IMG/VR virus record: IMGVR_UViG_3300042453_003460
Coordinates: 1-32,531 of that record
Origin: a virus
Strand: one strand, 5' to 3'
Length of the DNA: 32,531 nucleotides
The notes below the pieces were generated by a model. The model was not told the origin of the DNA. It saw nothing but the letters and a program-made list of their open reading frames with translations, and searched no databases. Shown piece after piece: positions 16,508 to 24,000 of this stretch (position 1 is its first letter; every line of letters begins with the position of its first letter). The position numbers and the translations under genes were made by a program.

Positions 16508-18250
16508 ATGTCAATAGGAACGATTGGAATAGGAACCACAAGTGTTCCAAAAACGAGTGATGAAGAAAATAATCTTATTAAGAGTACTCTAGGATTGACT
16601 CGTGGAGAAATAAGTTCTAAAGGAATTATTCAATCATTAAAAGAAGATAGAGAATCAAAAATAAGACAAAGAGATGCTACAAAAGATCTCTTATTATTAA
16701 CTGATGTAACAATTGATGGTTACGATAAACTTATCGTAAATATGGACAAACCTTTGCCAGGTTTACTTGAAGAAATAAATGATAAGATTACCGATGTAAA
16801 AACTGCTTATGATGCAAGAATTGTTGCAGATTGTTTAAGTGATTTAAAGTGGATCAAAATTGCAGAAGAAATACGAAGAGTTATTTTTTGGGGAACATCT
16901 ACTAGTGGTAAAGGTTATGTTGGTGCTGCTAAATCGGTAACATATCAAACTTGGCAGGTCAAAAAAGATCCTGCACAATATAGACAAATTAATTATTACG
17001 GAGCAAAATACTACCGAAGGCCTCACAATAGAGATTATGGTGCGAATCTAGTCAAAGAACTACCAAATGCTTCCGTAGGAATTGGAAGTACTTATATAGT
17101 TGTTTTTGGTGATTTAAACACTGCATTATATAATTTAAGAATCAATGATACTATCACCGATAATCTCGAAAATCCAACAGTATTCCAAATAGGAAATCTA
17201 CCAGAAATAGTTGGATTTGGTTCTACAGCAGTTGTTGGTGTATCAACAAGTTTTTCTGGTGATATATCCATAGGATCCACTATTCTACTTCATACTGGAG
17301 TAGGTATAGTTACTGTAGGAATCAATACAGGAGATTATATCATCAGAGTCGGGGTAACATCTTCAGATACTGTAGTAGTAGGATTCGGTACAACTGAGAC
17401 ACAAATTGAAATATTAGATGATGAGGGTGATCCTGGAATTACAACTGCCACAGTAAATACCATAATTTTAAGTAAACCTGCTGTTGCTACAACTAGTTTG
17501 GGTGAATTTACTGTAGGAATCTCTACCATTTATCCAACCATTTTTATCAGTACAACTACATCAACACAAGTGGACAATGGAAGGTTCTTAGTTATCCGAC
17601 CAGATGAAGATGTTAATGATAACTTTAATCCAAGTTTAAATGGATCAAGTCCAGTAGAAATATCTTTGATAAACAATAATAAACTAGGATATGGTCACAC
17701 TTTACAAATAATTAATAATGGAGATCCAGATACTTCTGTCCAATGGAGAGATGTAATAGATCCAGAACCCGCTGTAGGTGCTGGATTTGCTCCATATTAT
17801 GTTGGAGCAGCAAGTTGGCCAGTACAATTAGTACCAGTTTATAGTTTTTCTGGAGTAGGTGGAACCATTAGAACTATTGTTGGATATACGACTGAGTACA
17901 GACCAGAGGGTTATACAGTCGTCATTGGATTAGGTTTGACAACTCCACAACCTATTTTAAGTACAACCAGTGTAAAACCTCCTGGAGCACCAGATAATGC
18001 AACATGCACCAATACGTACACTGCAAATGTAGTTTCTGCAGAAAATCAATTAGGAATAACATCATCAGAAGTTTTACCAAAACTCAATTATTATTCAAAT
18101 GCTTCAGATGCTCTTCGTGATGTTAGAGATGAAAAGGAAAATAGAGCCTTTTCTCTGCAAAGAGGAATAGGATTTCTGACTCAAGAAATAAATACCATGA
18201 AAAATCAAATAGATGTTTTAGAATCTGTTGACTTTACTGAATTTGAGTAG
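16508..18250 (+). CDS. Cyanophage structural protein, unknown function
   Basis: A 580-residue protein with helical ends and a beta-rich middle. Residues about 25-110 and 535-580 are charged helices (the latter ends in EINTMKNQIDVLESVDFTEF), likely coiled coils. The middle is rich in Gly/Thr/Val/Ile with recurrent GIGST/VGIST-type turns, as in fibre shafts. A basic, Tyr-rich segment, YRQINYYGAKYYRRPHNRDY, lies near 158-177. It is the last gene of the baseplate operon, 6 nt after the preceding stop. I do not recognise a T4 homologue; a baseplate-attached fibre or fibre adaptor is plausible. Confidence 0.7.
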   Translation: MSIGTIGIGTTSVPKTSDEENNLIKSTLGLTRGEISSKGIIQSLKEDRESKIRQRDATKDLLLLTDVTIDGYDKLIVNMDKPLPGLLEEINDKITDVKTAYDARIVADCLSDLKWIKIAEEIRRVIFWGTSTSGKGYVGAAKSVTYQTWQVKKDPAQYRQINYYGAKYYRRPHNRDYGANLVKELPNASVGIGSTYIVVFGDLNTALYNLRINDTITDNLENPTVFQIGNLPEIVGFGSTAVVGVSTSFSGDISIGSTILLHTGVGIVTVGINTGDYIIRVGVTSSDTVVVGFGTTETQIEILDDEGDPGITTATVNTIILSKPAVATTSLGEFTVGISTIYPTIFISTTTSTQVDNGRFLVIRPDEDVNDNFNPSLNGSSPVEISLINNNKLGYGHTLQIINNGDPDTSVQWRDVIDPEPAVGAGFAPYYVGAASWPVQLVPVYSFSGVGGTIRTIVGYTTEYRPEGYTVVIGLGLTTPQPILSTTSVKPPGAPDNATCTNTYTANVVSAENQLGITSSEVLPKLNYYSNASDALRDVRDEKENRAFSLQRGIGFLTQEINTMKNQIDVLESVDFTEFE

Positions 18251-18306
18251 ACAGTTTAAAAACTGGCACATATCCAGTTGACACCCCAACCATCCCTTGG
18301 TATGAT
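18250..18306 (+). promoter_or_regulatory. Shared 21-bp element plus strong sigma70 promoter
   Basis: The element GACAGTT-n4-AACTGGCACA occupies 18250-18270. Downstream are a perfect -35 TTGACA (18278-18283), a 17-bp spacer, and -10 TATGAT (18301-18306). The predicted start is near 18313, after the GTG at 18309, so the small gene must begin at the ATG at 18333. Sister copies lie at 29341, 30415 and 31462. Confidence 0.85.
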
Positions 18307-18332
18307 AAGTGGGTTCTCTCAACGACCTCCAC

Positions 18333-18503
18333 ATGCAAATTGATCGTGATGTACTAAAGTCACTTCAACATCTACAAGAAGACACCGCAGAGTATTTCTG
18401 TCATGAAAATTTTCCCGTCAGTGGTGAAGTTTATTGGACTGCGGTAGAATGTCTTGCAACTGCGAAACTCGCAGAGCTTCGTGGTGAGGTTGTTGCTGAC
18501 TGA
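18333..18503 (+). CDS. Small hypothetical protein
   Basis: A 56-residue acidic protein starting MQIDRDVLKSLQHLQEDTAE. It is probably helical throughout, with a CHENFPVSGEVYW centre and a helix ending LAELRGEVVAD. No domain is recognised. The ATG at 18333 is chosen because an in-frame GTG at 18309 would lie upstream of the transcription start predicted from the promoter at 18278-18306. It is the first gene behind that strong host-type promoter, so probably early. Confidence 0.65.
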   Translation: MQIDRDVLKSLQHLQEDTAEYFCHENFPVSGEVYWTAVECLATAKLAELRGEVVAD

Positions 18504-18529
18504 ACTTAATGTTCATTATTGCAGACATT

Positions 18530-18679
18530 ATGAAGTATAAGGTTCAGTATCTTAAACCTAAGAAAAAAGGTCTTGCCAAACACGAAGTCGTGTTCTACAA
18601 TATAGAAGACGCAATGAGATGGGAATCTTACGTTAAGACCGAACTCAATGCACAAAATCTGGAGATTGTTCCAATCTAG
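18530..18679 (+). CDS. Small hypothetical protein
   Basis: A 49-residue basic protein, MKYKVQYLKPKKKGLAKHEV followed by VFYNIEDAMRWESYV and a C-terminal LEIVPI. The alternation suggests a small beta-alpha-beta fold. An in-frame ATG at 18509 would add seven residues. No family is recognised beyond a resemblance to short proteins seen in cyanophages. It lies 26 nt after the previous stop and ends 1 nt before the next start, consistent with one transcript. Confidence 0.6.
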   Translation: MKYKVQYLKPKKKGLAKHEVVFYNIEDAMRWESYVKTELNAQNLEIVPI

Positions 18680-18680
18680 T

Positions 18681-18890
18681 ATGAATCCATTTAAAATCAG
18701 TTACAAAAATCTTTATGAATATCCAGTAAAAACAACTCCAGAGAATGTTCGTGAAGCCAATGAAGGATTGTTTCATGCTAAGATGACCTTACCCTCTGCA
18801 GCAAAACACTGCGGAATGACTCAAAAAGAAATGAAGTTGACATTCTTTGAGTTTTTAAAGTATAATCCTAAAACCTACAAACAAGAGTAG
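18681..18890 (+). CDS. Small hypothetical protein
   Basis: A 69-residue protein beginning MNPFKISYKNLYEYPVKTTP. The later part (LPSAAKHCGMTQKEMKLTFFEF) looks like a helix-turn-helix-type segment: a short helix, a turn at CGM, then a second helix. DNA binding is possible but unproven. The ATG at 18681 follows the preceding stop by 1 nt; an upstream in-frame ATG at 18648 lies inside the previous gene and is less likely. It is the last gene before tRNA-Leu. Confidence 0.6.
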   Translation: MNPFKISYKNLYEYPVKTTPENVREANEGLFHAKMTLPSAAKHCGMTQKEMKLTFFEFLKYNPKTYKQE

Positions 18891-18899
18891 GATTTTTAT

Positions 18900-18983
18900 G
18901 CGAGTATGGCGGAATCGGTAGACGCACCGGACTTAAAATCCGTTGGGATAAAACCCGTGGGAGTTCAAGTCTCCCTACTCGCA
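18900..18983 (+). tRNA. tRNA-Leu (anticodon UAA)
   Basis: Acceptor stem GCGAGTA (18900-18906) pairs fully with TACTCGC (18976-18982), with discriminator A at 18983. The anticodon loop CTTAAAA gives anticodon TAA, reading UUA. A long variable arm (TGGGATAAAACCC) marks a class II tRNA, and the T-arm contains GTTCAAGTC. No CCA is encoded. UUA is common in this AT-rich phage and rarer in GC-rich marine Synechococcus, which may explain its retention (inference). Confidence 0.95.
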
Positions 18984-18990
18984 CTAAATA
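18983..18990 (+). promoter_or_regulatory. Late promoter motif ACTAAATA before cpeT
   Basis: ACTAAATA matches the T4-like late octamer TATAAATA at 6 of 8 positions, starts on the tRNA-Leu discriminator base and lies 20 nt before the cpeT-like ATG at 19010. Confidence 0.5.
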
Positions 18991-19009
18991 AATCAAAAAT
19001 GTTTGTAAT

Positions 19010-19492
19010 ATGACAATTAAAAGTAAATTCATTTCTTACTTTGAAGGATACTTCGATAACCAAAAACAAGCATTTCATATGCCTAGAGAGTTTGCTCTCA
19101 TTGAGGTTAATCACAGAAAACTTTCTACAAATAAATTCACTGTAACTCAAAAATACGTTATTGATGAAAATCCATACAGAGAGTCCATCATTGAAGTAAC
19201 CCAAGAAGATCAAAAAATTATTTTAAAATCTTATAAAGAGGAAGGTAAAAAACACATATATCTTCCTGGGTGTGATATTGAATTCCTATATAATAAGGAA
19301 AAAGATGAATTTACTGGAAGAAACAATTGTAATGAGTGTTTCATTGAAAAAAATGGGAGAAGATCTTACTTGATGACTGAAGCAATTCTCGGAAATAATT
19401 ACTATCATGTAATAGATCGGGGATTGAGTCCAGAAACAAATGAACAACTCTGGGGTTCATTTTATGGAATGTTCCAATTTGATAGAAAATAA
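19010..19492 (+). CDS. cpeT: CpeT-like phycobiliprotein lyase
   Basis: A 160-residue protein of the CpeT/CpcT (T-type lyase) family. The C-terminal signature is clear: C103 and C106 in CNECFIEKNGRRSYLM, a TEAILGNNYYHVIDRGLSPE segment (about 121-140) and EQLWGSFYGMFQF (about 144-156). The N-terminal FEGYFDNQKQAF fits the start of the beta-barrel. Host T-type lyases attach bilins to cysteine 153-type sites of phycobiliprotein beta chains. Cyanophage CpeT binds phycoerythrobilin but is shorter, and its lyase activity is uncertain. It would act in the host cytoplasm on light-harvesting antennae. It lies between two tRNAs behind a late promoter motif. Confidence 0.88.
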   Translation: MTIKSKFISYFEGYFDNQKQAFHMPREFALIEVNHRKLSTNKFTVTQKYVIDENPYRESIIEVTQEDQKIILKSYKEEGKKHIYLPGCDIEFLYNKEKDEFTGRNNCNECFIEKNGRRSYLMTEAILGNNYYHVIDRGLSPETNEQLWGSFYGMFQFDRK

Positions 19493-19504
19493 TCAAATTT
19501 TTAT

Positions 19505-19576
19505 GCCCTTGTAGCTCAGTGGTAGAGCAACGGTTTTGTAAACCGTTGGTCGCTGGTTCAAATCCAGTCGGGGGCT
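19505..19576 (+). tRNA. tRNA-Thr (anticodon UGU)
   Basis: Acceptor GCCCTTG (19505-19511) pairs with CGGGGGC (19569-19575) including two G-T pairs, with discriminator T at 19576. D-arm GCTCAGTGGTAGAGC. Anticodon stem ACGGT/ACCGT with loop TTTGTAA gives anticodon TGT, reading ACA. T-arm CTGGTTCAAATCCAG. No CCA is encoded. Confidence 0.93.
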
Positions 19577-19609
19577 TGAGTAATTTAAGAATTAATGATC
19601 ATAAATCTC

Positions 19610-19618
19610 TGGTATAAT
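19610..19618 (+). promoter_or_regulatory. Extended -10 promoter TGGTATAAT
   Basis: A consensus -10 TATAAT (19613-19618) is preceded by an extended TGn. No good -35 lies at 16-18 bp. The expected start (about 19625) falls on the ATG of the 42-residue mini-gene, so that message would be leaderless or nearly so. Confidence 0.65.
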
Positions 19619-19624
19619 AAAGAT

Positions 19625-19753
19625 ATGAACCAATGGAGATGGACACTTACTGATCCAGCTACAATGGAACAACATGCTGGAGGACAAAAAGATCTTCGTA
19701 TTGCTATGAATGATATTGCCAATACTGTCGAATATATTTTAGAATCGAAGTGA
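19625..19753 (+). CDS. Mini-protein of unknown function
   Basis: A 42-residue reading frame, MNQWRWTLTDPATMEQHAGG then QKDLRIAMNDIANTVEYILESK, with an aromatic N-terminus and a predicted amphipathic C-terminal helix. It fits exactly between an extended -10 promoter and the next gene, and its stop overlaps that gene's GTG (GTGA), which supports it being translated. No family is recognised. Confidence 0.5.
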   Translation: MNQWRWTLTDPATMEQHAGGQKDLRIAMNDIANTVEYILESK

Positions 19754-20301
19754 GTAATACGGATTTATACTACAAAAAATTAAAAGATAAATCCATATTC
19801 CTGTATGATTTTTGTAATAAAGCTGTAAAAAATCTTACTTACGAACAACGAAAGAAGTTAATAAATCGTGCTGACTTTAAGACAATTAGAATAAACAAAG
19901 ATTATTTTTTACAAGAACCCATTCTTAAAAAAATACATGAACAATTTGAAATAAGTTTTGCAGGTATTTTTGTACTGGAAAGAAATACTGGATGTAATTT
20001 TCATATTGATGAACCAAGAAATGTGGCTGTCAATATGTTAATATCATCTGGTATAAGTCACAGTATCTTTAAAAAAGATGTAGATTCTACAAACATGTAT
20101 CAATATGAGTTTGAGGAACTAATATTTGAAGAAAAAACCTTTTACTTGTATAATGTATCAAACGAACATTGTGTAATAAACTTCGATCAACCAAGATATA
20201 TGTTTACAATTAAGTTCAAGGATGGTAAGTTATCTTACAATGAATTATTTGAATGGTGCGAAAAAAACCATTTATTAGAAAATCAAAACATTAATGAGTA
20301 A
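19750..20301 (+). CDS. 2-oxoglutarate/Fe(II) oxygenase-like protein
   Basis: A 183-residue protein with GTG start overlapping the mini-gene stop. It shows the facial-triad pattern of 2OG-Fe(II) oxygenases: H85-I-D87 in NFHIDEPRN, distal H140 in NEHCVINFDQPRYMF, and R149 nine residues later, suited to bind the 2OG carboxylate. The size and the N.HCV.N...R spacing resemble aspartyl/asparaginyl hydroxylase-like and cyanophage 2OG oxygenase proteins. The substrate is unknown; protein, nucleotide or lipid hydroxylation are all possible. It lies upstream of the Mom-like gene with a 9-nt gap, probably in one transcript. Evidence is motif-level only. Confidence 0.55.
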   Translation: MSNTDLYYKKLKDKSIFLYDFCNKAVKNLTYEQRKKLINRADFKTIRINKDYFLQEPILKKIHEQFEISFAGIFVLERNTGCNFHIDEPRNVAVNMLISSGISHSIFKKDVDSTNMYQYEFEELIFEEKTFYLYNVSNEHCVINFDQPRYMFTIKFKDGKLSYNELFEWCEKNHLLENQNINE

Positions 20302-20310
20302 TTATACCCA

Positions 20311-20922
20311 GTGAAGAGTGATTTTTATATAGATAAAGTTGGTAAGGATGAAATTAAAGATCTTCTTTATACTCATCATTATCTAAAAGACGAATCCAAA
20401 GATTTCAAATCTGGGTACAATTATGGACTTTTCAGACATACTGAATGGGAATGTCCCCTTAGAATTGGCAAGTGTCTTGCTGCTTGCGTTTTTACTGGTC
20501 TCCCAGTCCCAGAAATTGCAGTAGGGGCTTTTGGTTTACAAAGAGATGAACAAGAGGGTTTATTTGAACTATCTCGTCTATGCGTAGATCCAGAAGTTCA
20601 AAAAGAGGAATATAATATTACTTCATGGTTCGTTAGTCGTTGTATTAAGAGGTTTAGAAAAGATGCCCGCGTTCATTGTATTCTTAGTTACGCTGATGCT
20701 GATCACCACAATGGAACTATATACAGAGCTTGTAATTTTAAGTATTACGGCTTAACAGACCCTAAAAAGGATTTTTATTACAGTGACGGGACTAAACACT
20801 CTAGAGGTAGCATTAGAGGTATTGATGGTGAGTGGAGGGATCGCTCTCGTAAACATCGCTATCTTGTGGTGTTTCAAAAGGAGTTAAAAGAAAAACTTGC
20901 CTGGAAAGAAGTTAAGTGGTAG
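20311..20922 (+). CDS. Mom-like DNA-modification acyltransferase candidate
   Basis: A 203-residue protein started by GTG. The middle part (about 85-165) resembles phage Mu Mom and related GNAT-fold proteins: FELSRLCVDPEVQKEEYNIT, then SWFVSRCIKRFRKD, CILSYADADHHNGTIYRACN (about 128-147) and FKYYGLT, ending with a TKHSRGS segment. Mom has a SYADPA..HVGTIYQA.NW.Y.G stretch at the equivalent place. Mu Mom converts adenine in DNA to a carbamoylmethylated form that blocks restriction. The best inference is a related modification enzyme or GNAT acetyltransferase. No DNA-binding partner (Com-like) is evident next to it. A palindromic terminator follows 41 nt downstream. Confidence 0.6.
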   Translation: MKSDFYIDKVGKDEIKDLLYTHHYLKDESKDFKSGYNYGLFRHTEWECPLRIGKCLAACVFTGLPVPEIAVGAFGLQRDEQEGLFELSRLCVDPEVQKEEYNITSWFVSRCIKRFRKDARVHCILSYADADHHNGTIYRACNFKYYGLTDPKKDFYYSDGTKHSRGSIRGIDGEWRDRSRKHRYLVVFQKELKEKLAWKEVKW

Positions 20923-20963
20923 GATATAAATTCCGTGTGAAGGAATTTTAATTGTGTTAATCT

Positions 20964-20988
20964 AAACCTCCCCATGGGGAGGTTTTTT
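20964..20988 (+). terminator. Palindromic terminator after the Mom-like gene
   Basis: A perfect 22-bp palindrome (20964-20985: AAACCTCCCC, centre AT, GGGGAGGTTT) is followed by more T residues to 20988. It folds as a CCTCCC/GGGAGG stem with a CATG tetraloop and lies just before a late promoter motif. Confidence 0.85.
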
Positions 20989-20992
20989 AGTG

Positions 20993-21000
20993 TCTAAATA
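20993..21000 (+). promoter_or_regulatory. Late promoter motif TCTAAATA before the tail fibre gene
   Basis: TCTAAATA is identical to the motif before gp26, 7 of 8 against the T4 late consensus. It lies 36 nt upstream of the fibre ATG and 4 nt after the terminator T-run. Confidence 0.6.
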
Positions 21001-21035
21001 TAAAAAGAATAGATTTGTCACTGTAGGATAATCCG

Positions 21036-24000
21036 ATGCCCCTAAGTAGATTAGAGAATTTTCTAAAGAATGCAGAAGGTAATATTCTTTATGTAAATCC
21101 TTCGGACTTCGACGCTACTGATAGTATTGAAAATAGAGGTAATTCATTAACAAGACCGTTCAGAACTATTCAAAGGGCAGTCATTGAAGCCTCAAGATTC
21201 TCGTATTTACAGGGAAGAAATAACGATAAAATTGATACAACTACAATTCTAGTTTATCCAGGTACACACTATATTGACAATAGACCTGGACATTCGATTA
21301 CAAATCAAGGTGGTACAGCAGAATTTAAAAGGCTTGTAAATGGTAGTTGGACTACTTCTGGAGCAACTTTAACAGAATTTACATTAAATTCCAATTTTGA
21401 TATCTTCGATGAAGATAATGATTTACATAAATTTAATTCAGTTTCTGGTGGTGTAATCTTACCTAGAGGTACTTCTATTGTTGGTCTGGATCTTAGAAAA
21501 ACAAAGATCCGCCCAATGTATGTACCGGATCCTTTAAATGATAACGTAGATTCTACAGCCGTATTTAAAGTAACTGGTACTTGTTATTTTACTGCGTTTA
21601 CCATTTTTGATGCAGATCCACAAAGAGCATGTTATAAAGATTCCACAGGAAGAAAAGTTGTTCCAAACTACTCTCACCATAAATTAACTTGTTTTGAATA
21701 TGCAGATGGTGTCAATGAAGTAGTATTAGGTACAGAACAAGCAGGTCTTACCGACCTTGAAATGTATTACTATAAAGTAACTTATGCTTATGGTGATACT
21801 TCCGGAAGAGGACTACCAAATTATCCAGTCAATAATGTTTCCGACTTTGAACCATCTGTAGATGAATATAGAATTGTTGGAGATCTCCGTGCAGATCCTA
21901 TTGGAATTACAAGTATCAAATCCGGTAATGGAATTGTACCTACAACTACAGTTACTGTAACTACATTAACGCCACACGGTTTATTTAAAGATACGCCAGT
22001 TCTAATTAGTGGAATCACAACGAGTGTTGATGAATATAATGGATCTTTCCTAGTAAGTGATGTAAGTGGCCCTAATGAATTCCAATATATTGCACCATCT
22101 ACACCAGTAGTAGCGTTACCAACTCCAGTACAGATTCTAAATGCAAGAACAATTGTAGAATCTGATAGCGTATCTTCTGCATCTCCATATATTTTCTCAT
22201 GTACTTTGAGATCCGTATATGGTATGAATGGTCTTCATGCAGATGGATCGAAGGCAACAGGATTTAAGTCCATGTTGACTGCACAGTTCACTGGTATTTC
22301 TCTACAAAAGGATGATAATGCCTTTATTCTTTATGATCCAGCTACAGGAATTTACAACGATAACTTAACTGTATCCGATTCACAAAAACCTTTACACACA
22401 AACTCAAGGGCAATTTATAAGCCTAATTGGGAAAACGTACACATGAAGTGTAGCAATAATTCTATTATTCAGTGCGTTTCTATCTTTGCTATTGGTTTTG
22501 CAAAACATTTCGTTGCTGAAGCTGGTGGAGACCAATCTATTACAAACTCAAACTCCAACTTTGGTGCTGTATCATTAGAATCGGTTGGATTTAGACCAGA
22601 ATCATTTGACAGAGATGATGTTGGTTACATTACTCATGTCATTCCACCTAGAGAATTAGTATATAGAGAAACTAACGTAACGTGGCTACCACTAGACGTA
22701 AACAAGATCATTTCCGCAGGTAATACTGCTCGACTTTATATTTCTGGGTATCAGAGTCCGGATGTCCCACCACCTTCTCAGATTGACTCATTCAGAATAG
22801 GTGCTAAGCAAGGTGAAGAACTTTACCTATCCGTAATCATTGGTGCTCAACAAAACAATTTTAAAGCTCCAATTTTAATGCCAGTTCCAAGTGGAATTGG
22901 AACTTCTTCGAGAAAAGTGTTCACGGTTGGTAGAACTGCAGGTATTAATAGTATAACTACCAATATTTTAACTTTAACATCAAACCATACATTCTTCAAT
23001 GGAGAAAAAGTACGTCTATTGAGTGATAATGGAAGCCTTCCAGAAAATCTTTCCGCAGATAAAGTATACTATGTGTCTACAGCTGGATTGAGTGCGGATC
23101 AAATTAAATTATCATCATCACTGAATGACGCTAATGCAGGAAACACCATTTCAGGAATTTCAAATGGTGGAGGAAGATTAGAAGTTATTAGTTATGTTTC
23201 CGATAAATCTCCAGGTGAAGTTGGTCACCCAATACAATACGATACCAGTGAAAATCAGTGGTATATTCAGAGTACTCCTGTTACTCTTTTCAATACAATT
23301 TATGACGGCATTGTTGGGATTGGATCAGTTATCTTAGGAAATCAAACTGGATCCACCTTTATTACTAGAAGAATTGATAATAGAGGGTTAGAAGAAAGAA
23401 TTTATAAATTACGTTACGTTATTCCAAAAGAATTCATCAATGCTCGCCCACCAACTGATGGATTTGTTCTCCAAGAATCAAAATCAACAGGTATTAGTAG
23501 CGTATCTCTATTAACATCGGCACTTTCTGATACAACTCAGTTAAGAAATCCAAAAATAATTGCTAATATCAATTACTCTGTAGGAGATGCATTTGTAAAA
23601 ACTGAGCTACCTCATTACTTAGTAATCGGAGACACCGTAAAGATTTCCAATGTGGTGAGTTCAAATGACTCTGTAGAATCATATAATGGTTCATATCTAG
23701 TTAAAGATGTAATAAGTCCTAGAGAGTTCTCTGTAACCGGATTTAGTTCAAGTCCAGGAACGTTCTTAAATCAAGTAAACCAGAGATCTACTCAACAACA
23801 AATTGAAGCCTTACCAACCATACAAAAAGAGAAATCAAAAGACAGTATCTATATTTACAGAAGTCAGGAAATTAAACAATTAATTCCTGGTGCTGGTGGT
23901 CAAGATGGTATTTACAATATTACAGTTCTGTCTGGAAGTATAAAACCACAATCTATTATTGGATTTGGTTTAAGTGAAAGAAACTTTAATCAGGATATCA

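Noticed and set aside
18309-18332. GTG at 18309 as the start of the first island gene
   Set aside because: It lies between the -10 box and the predicted transcription start, so it would not be on the transcript.
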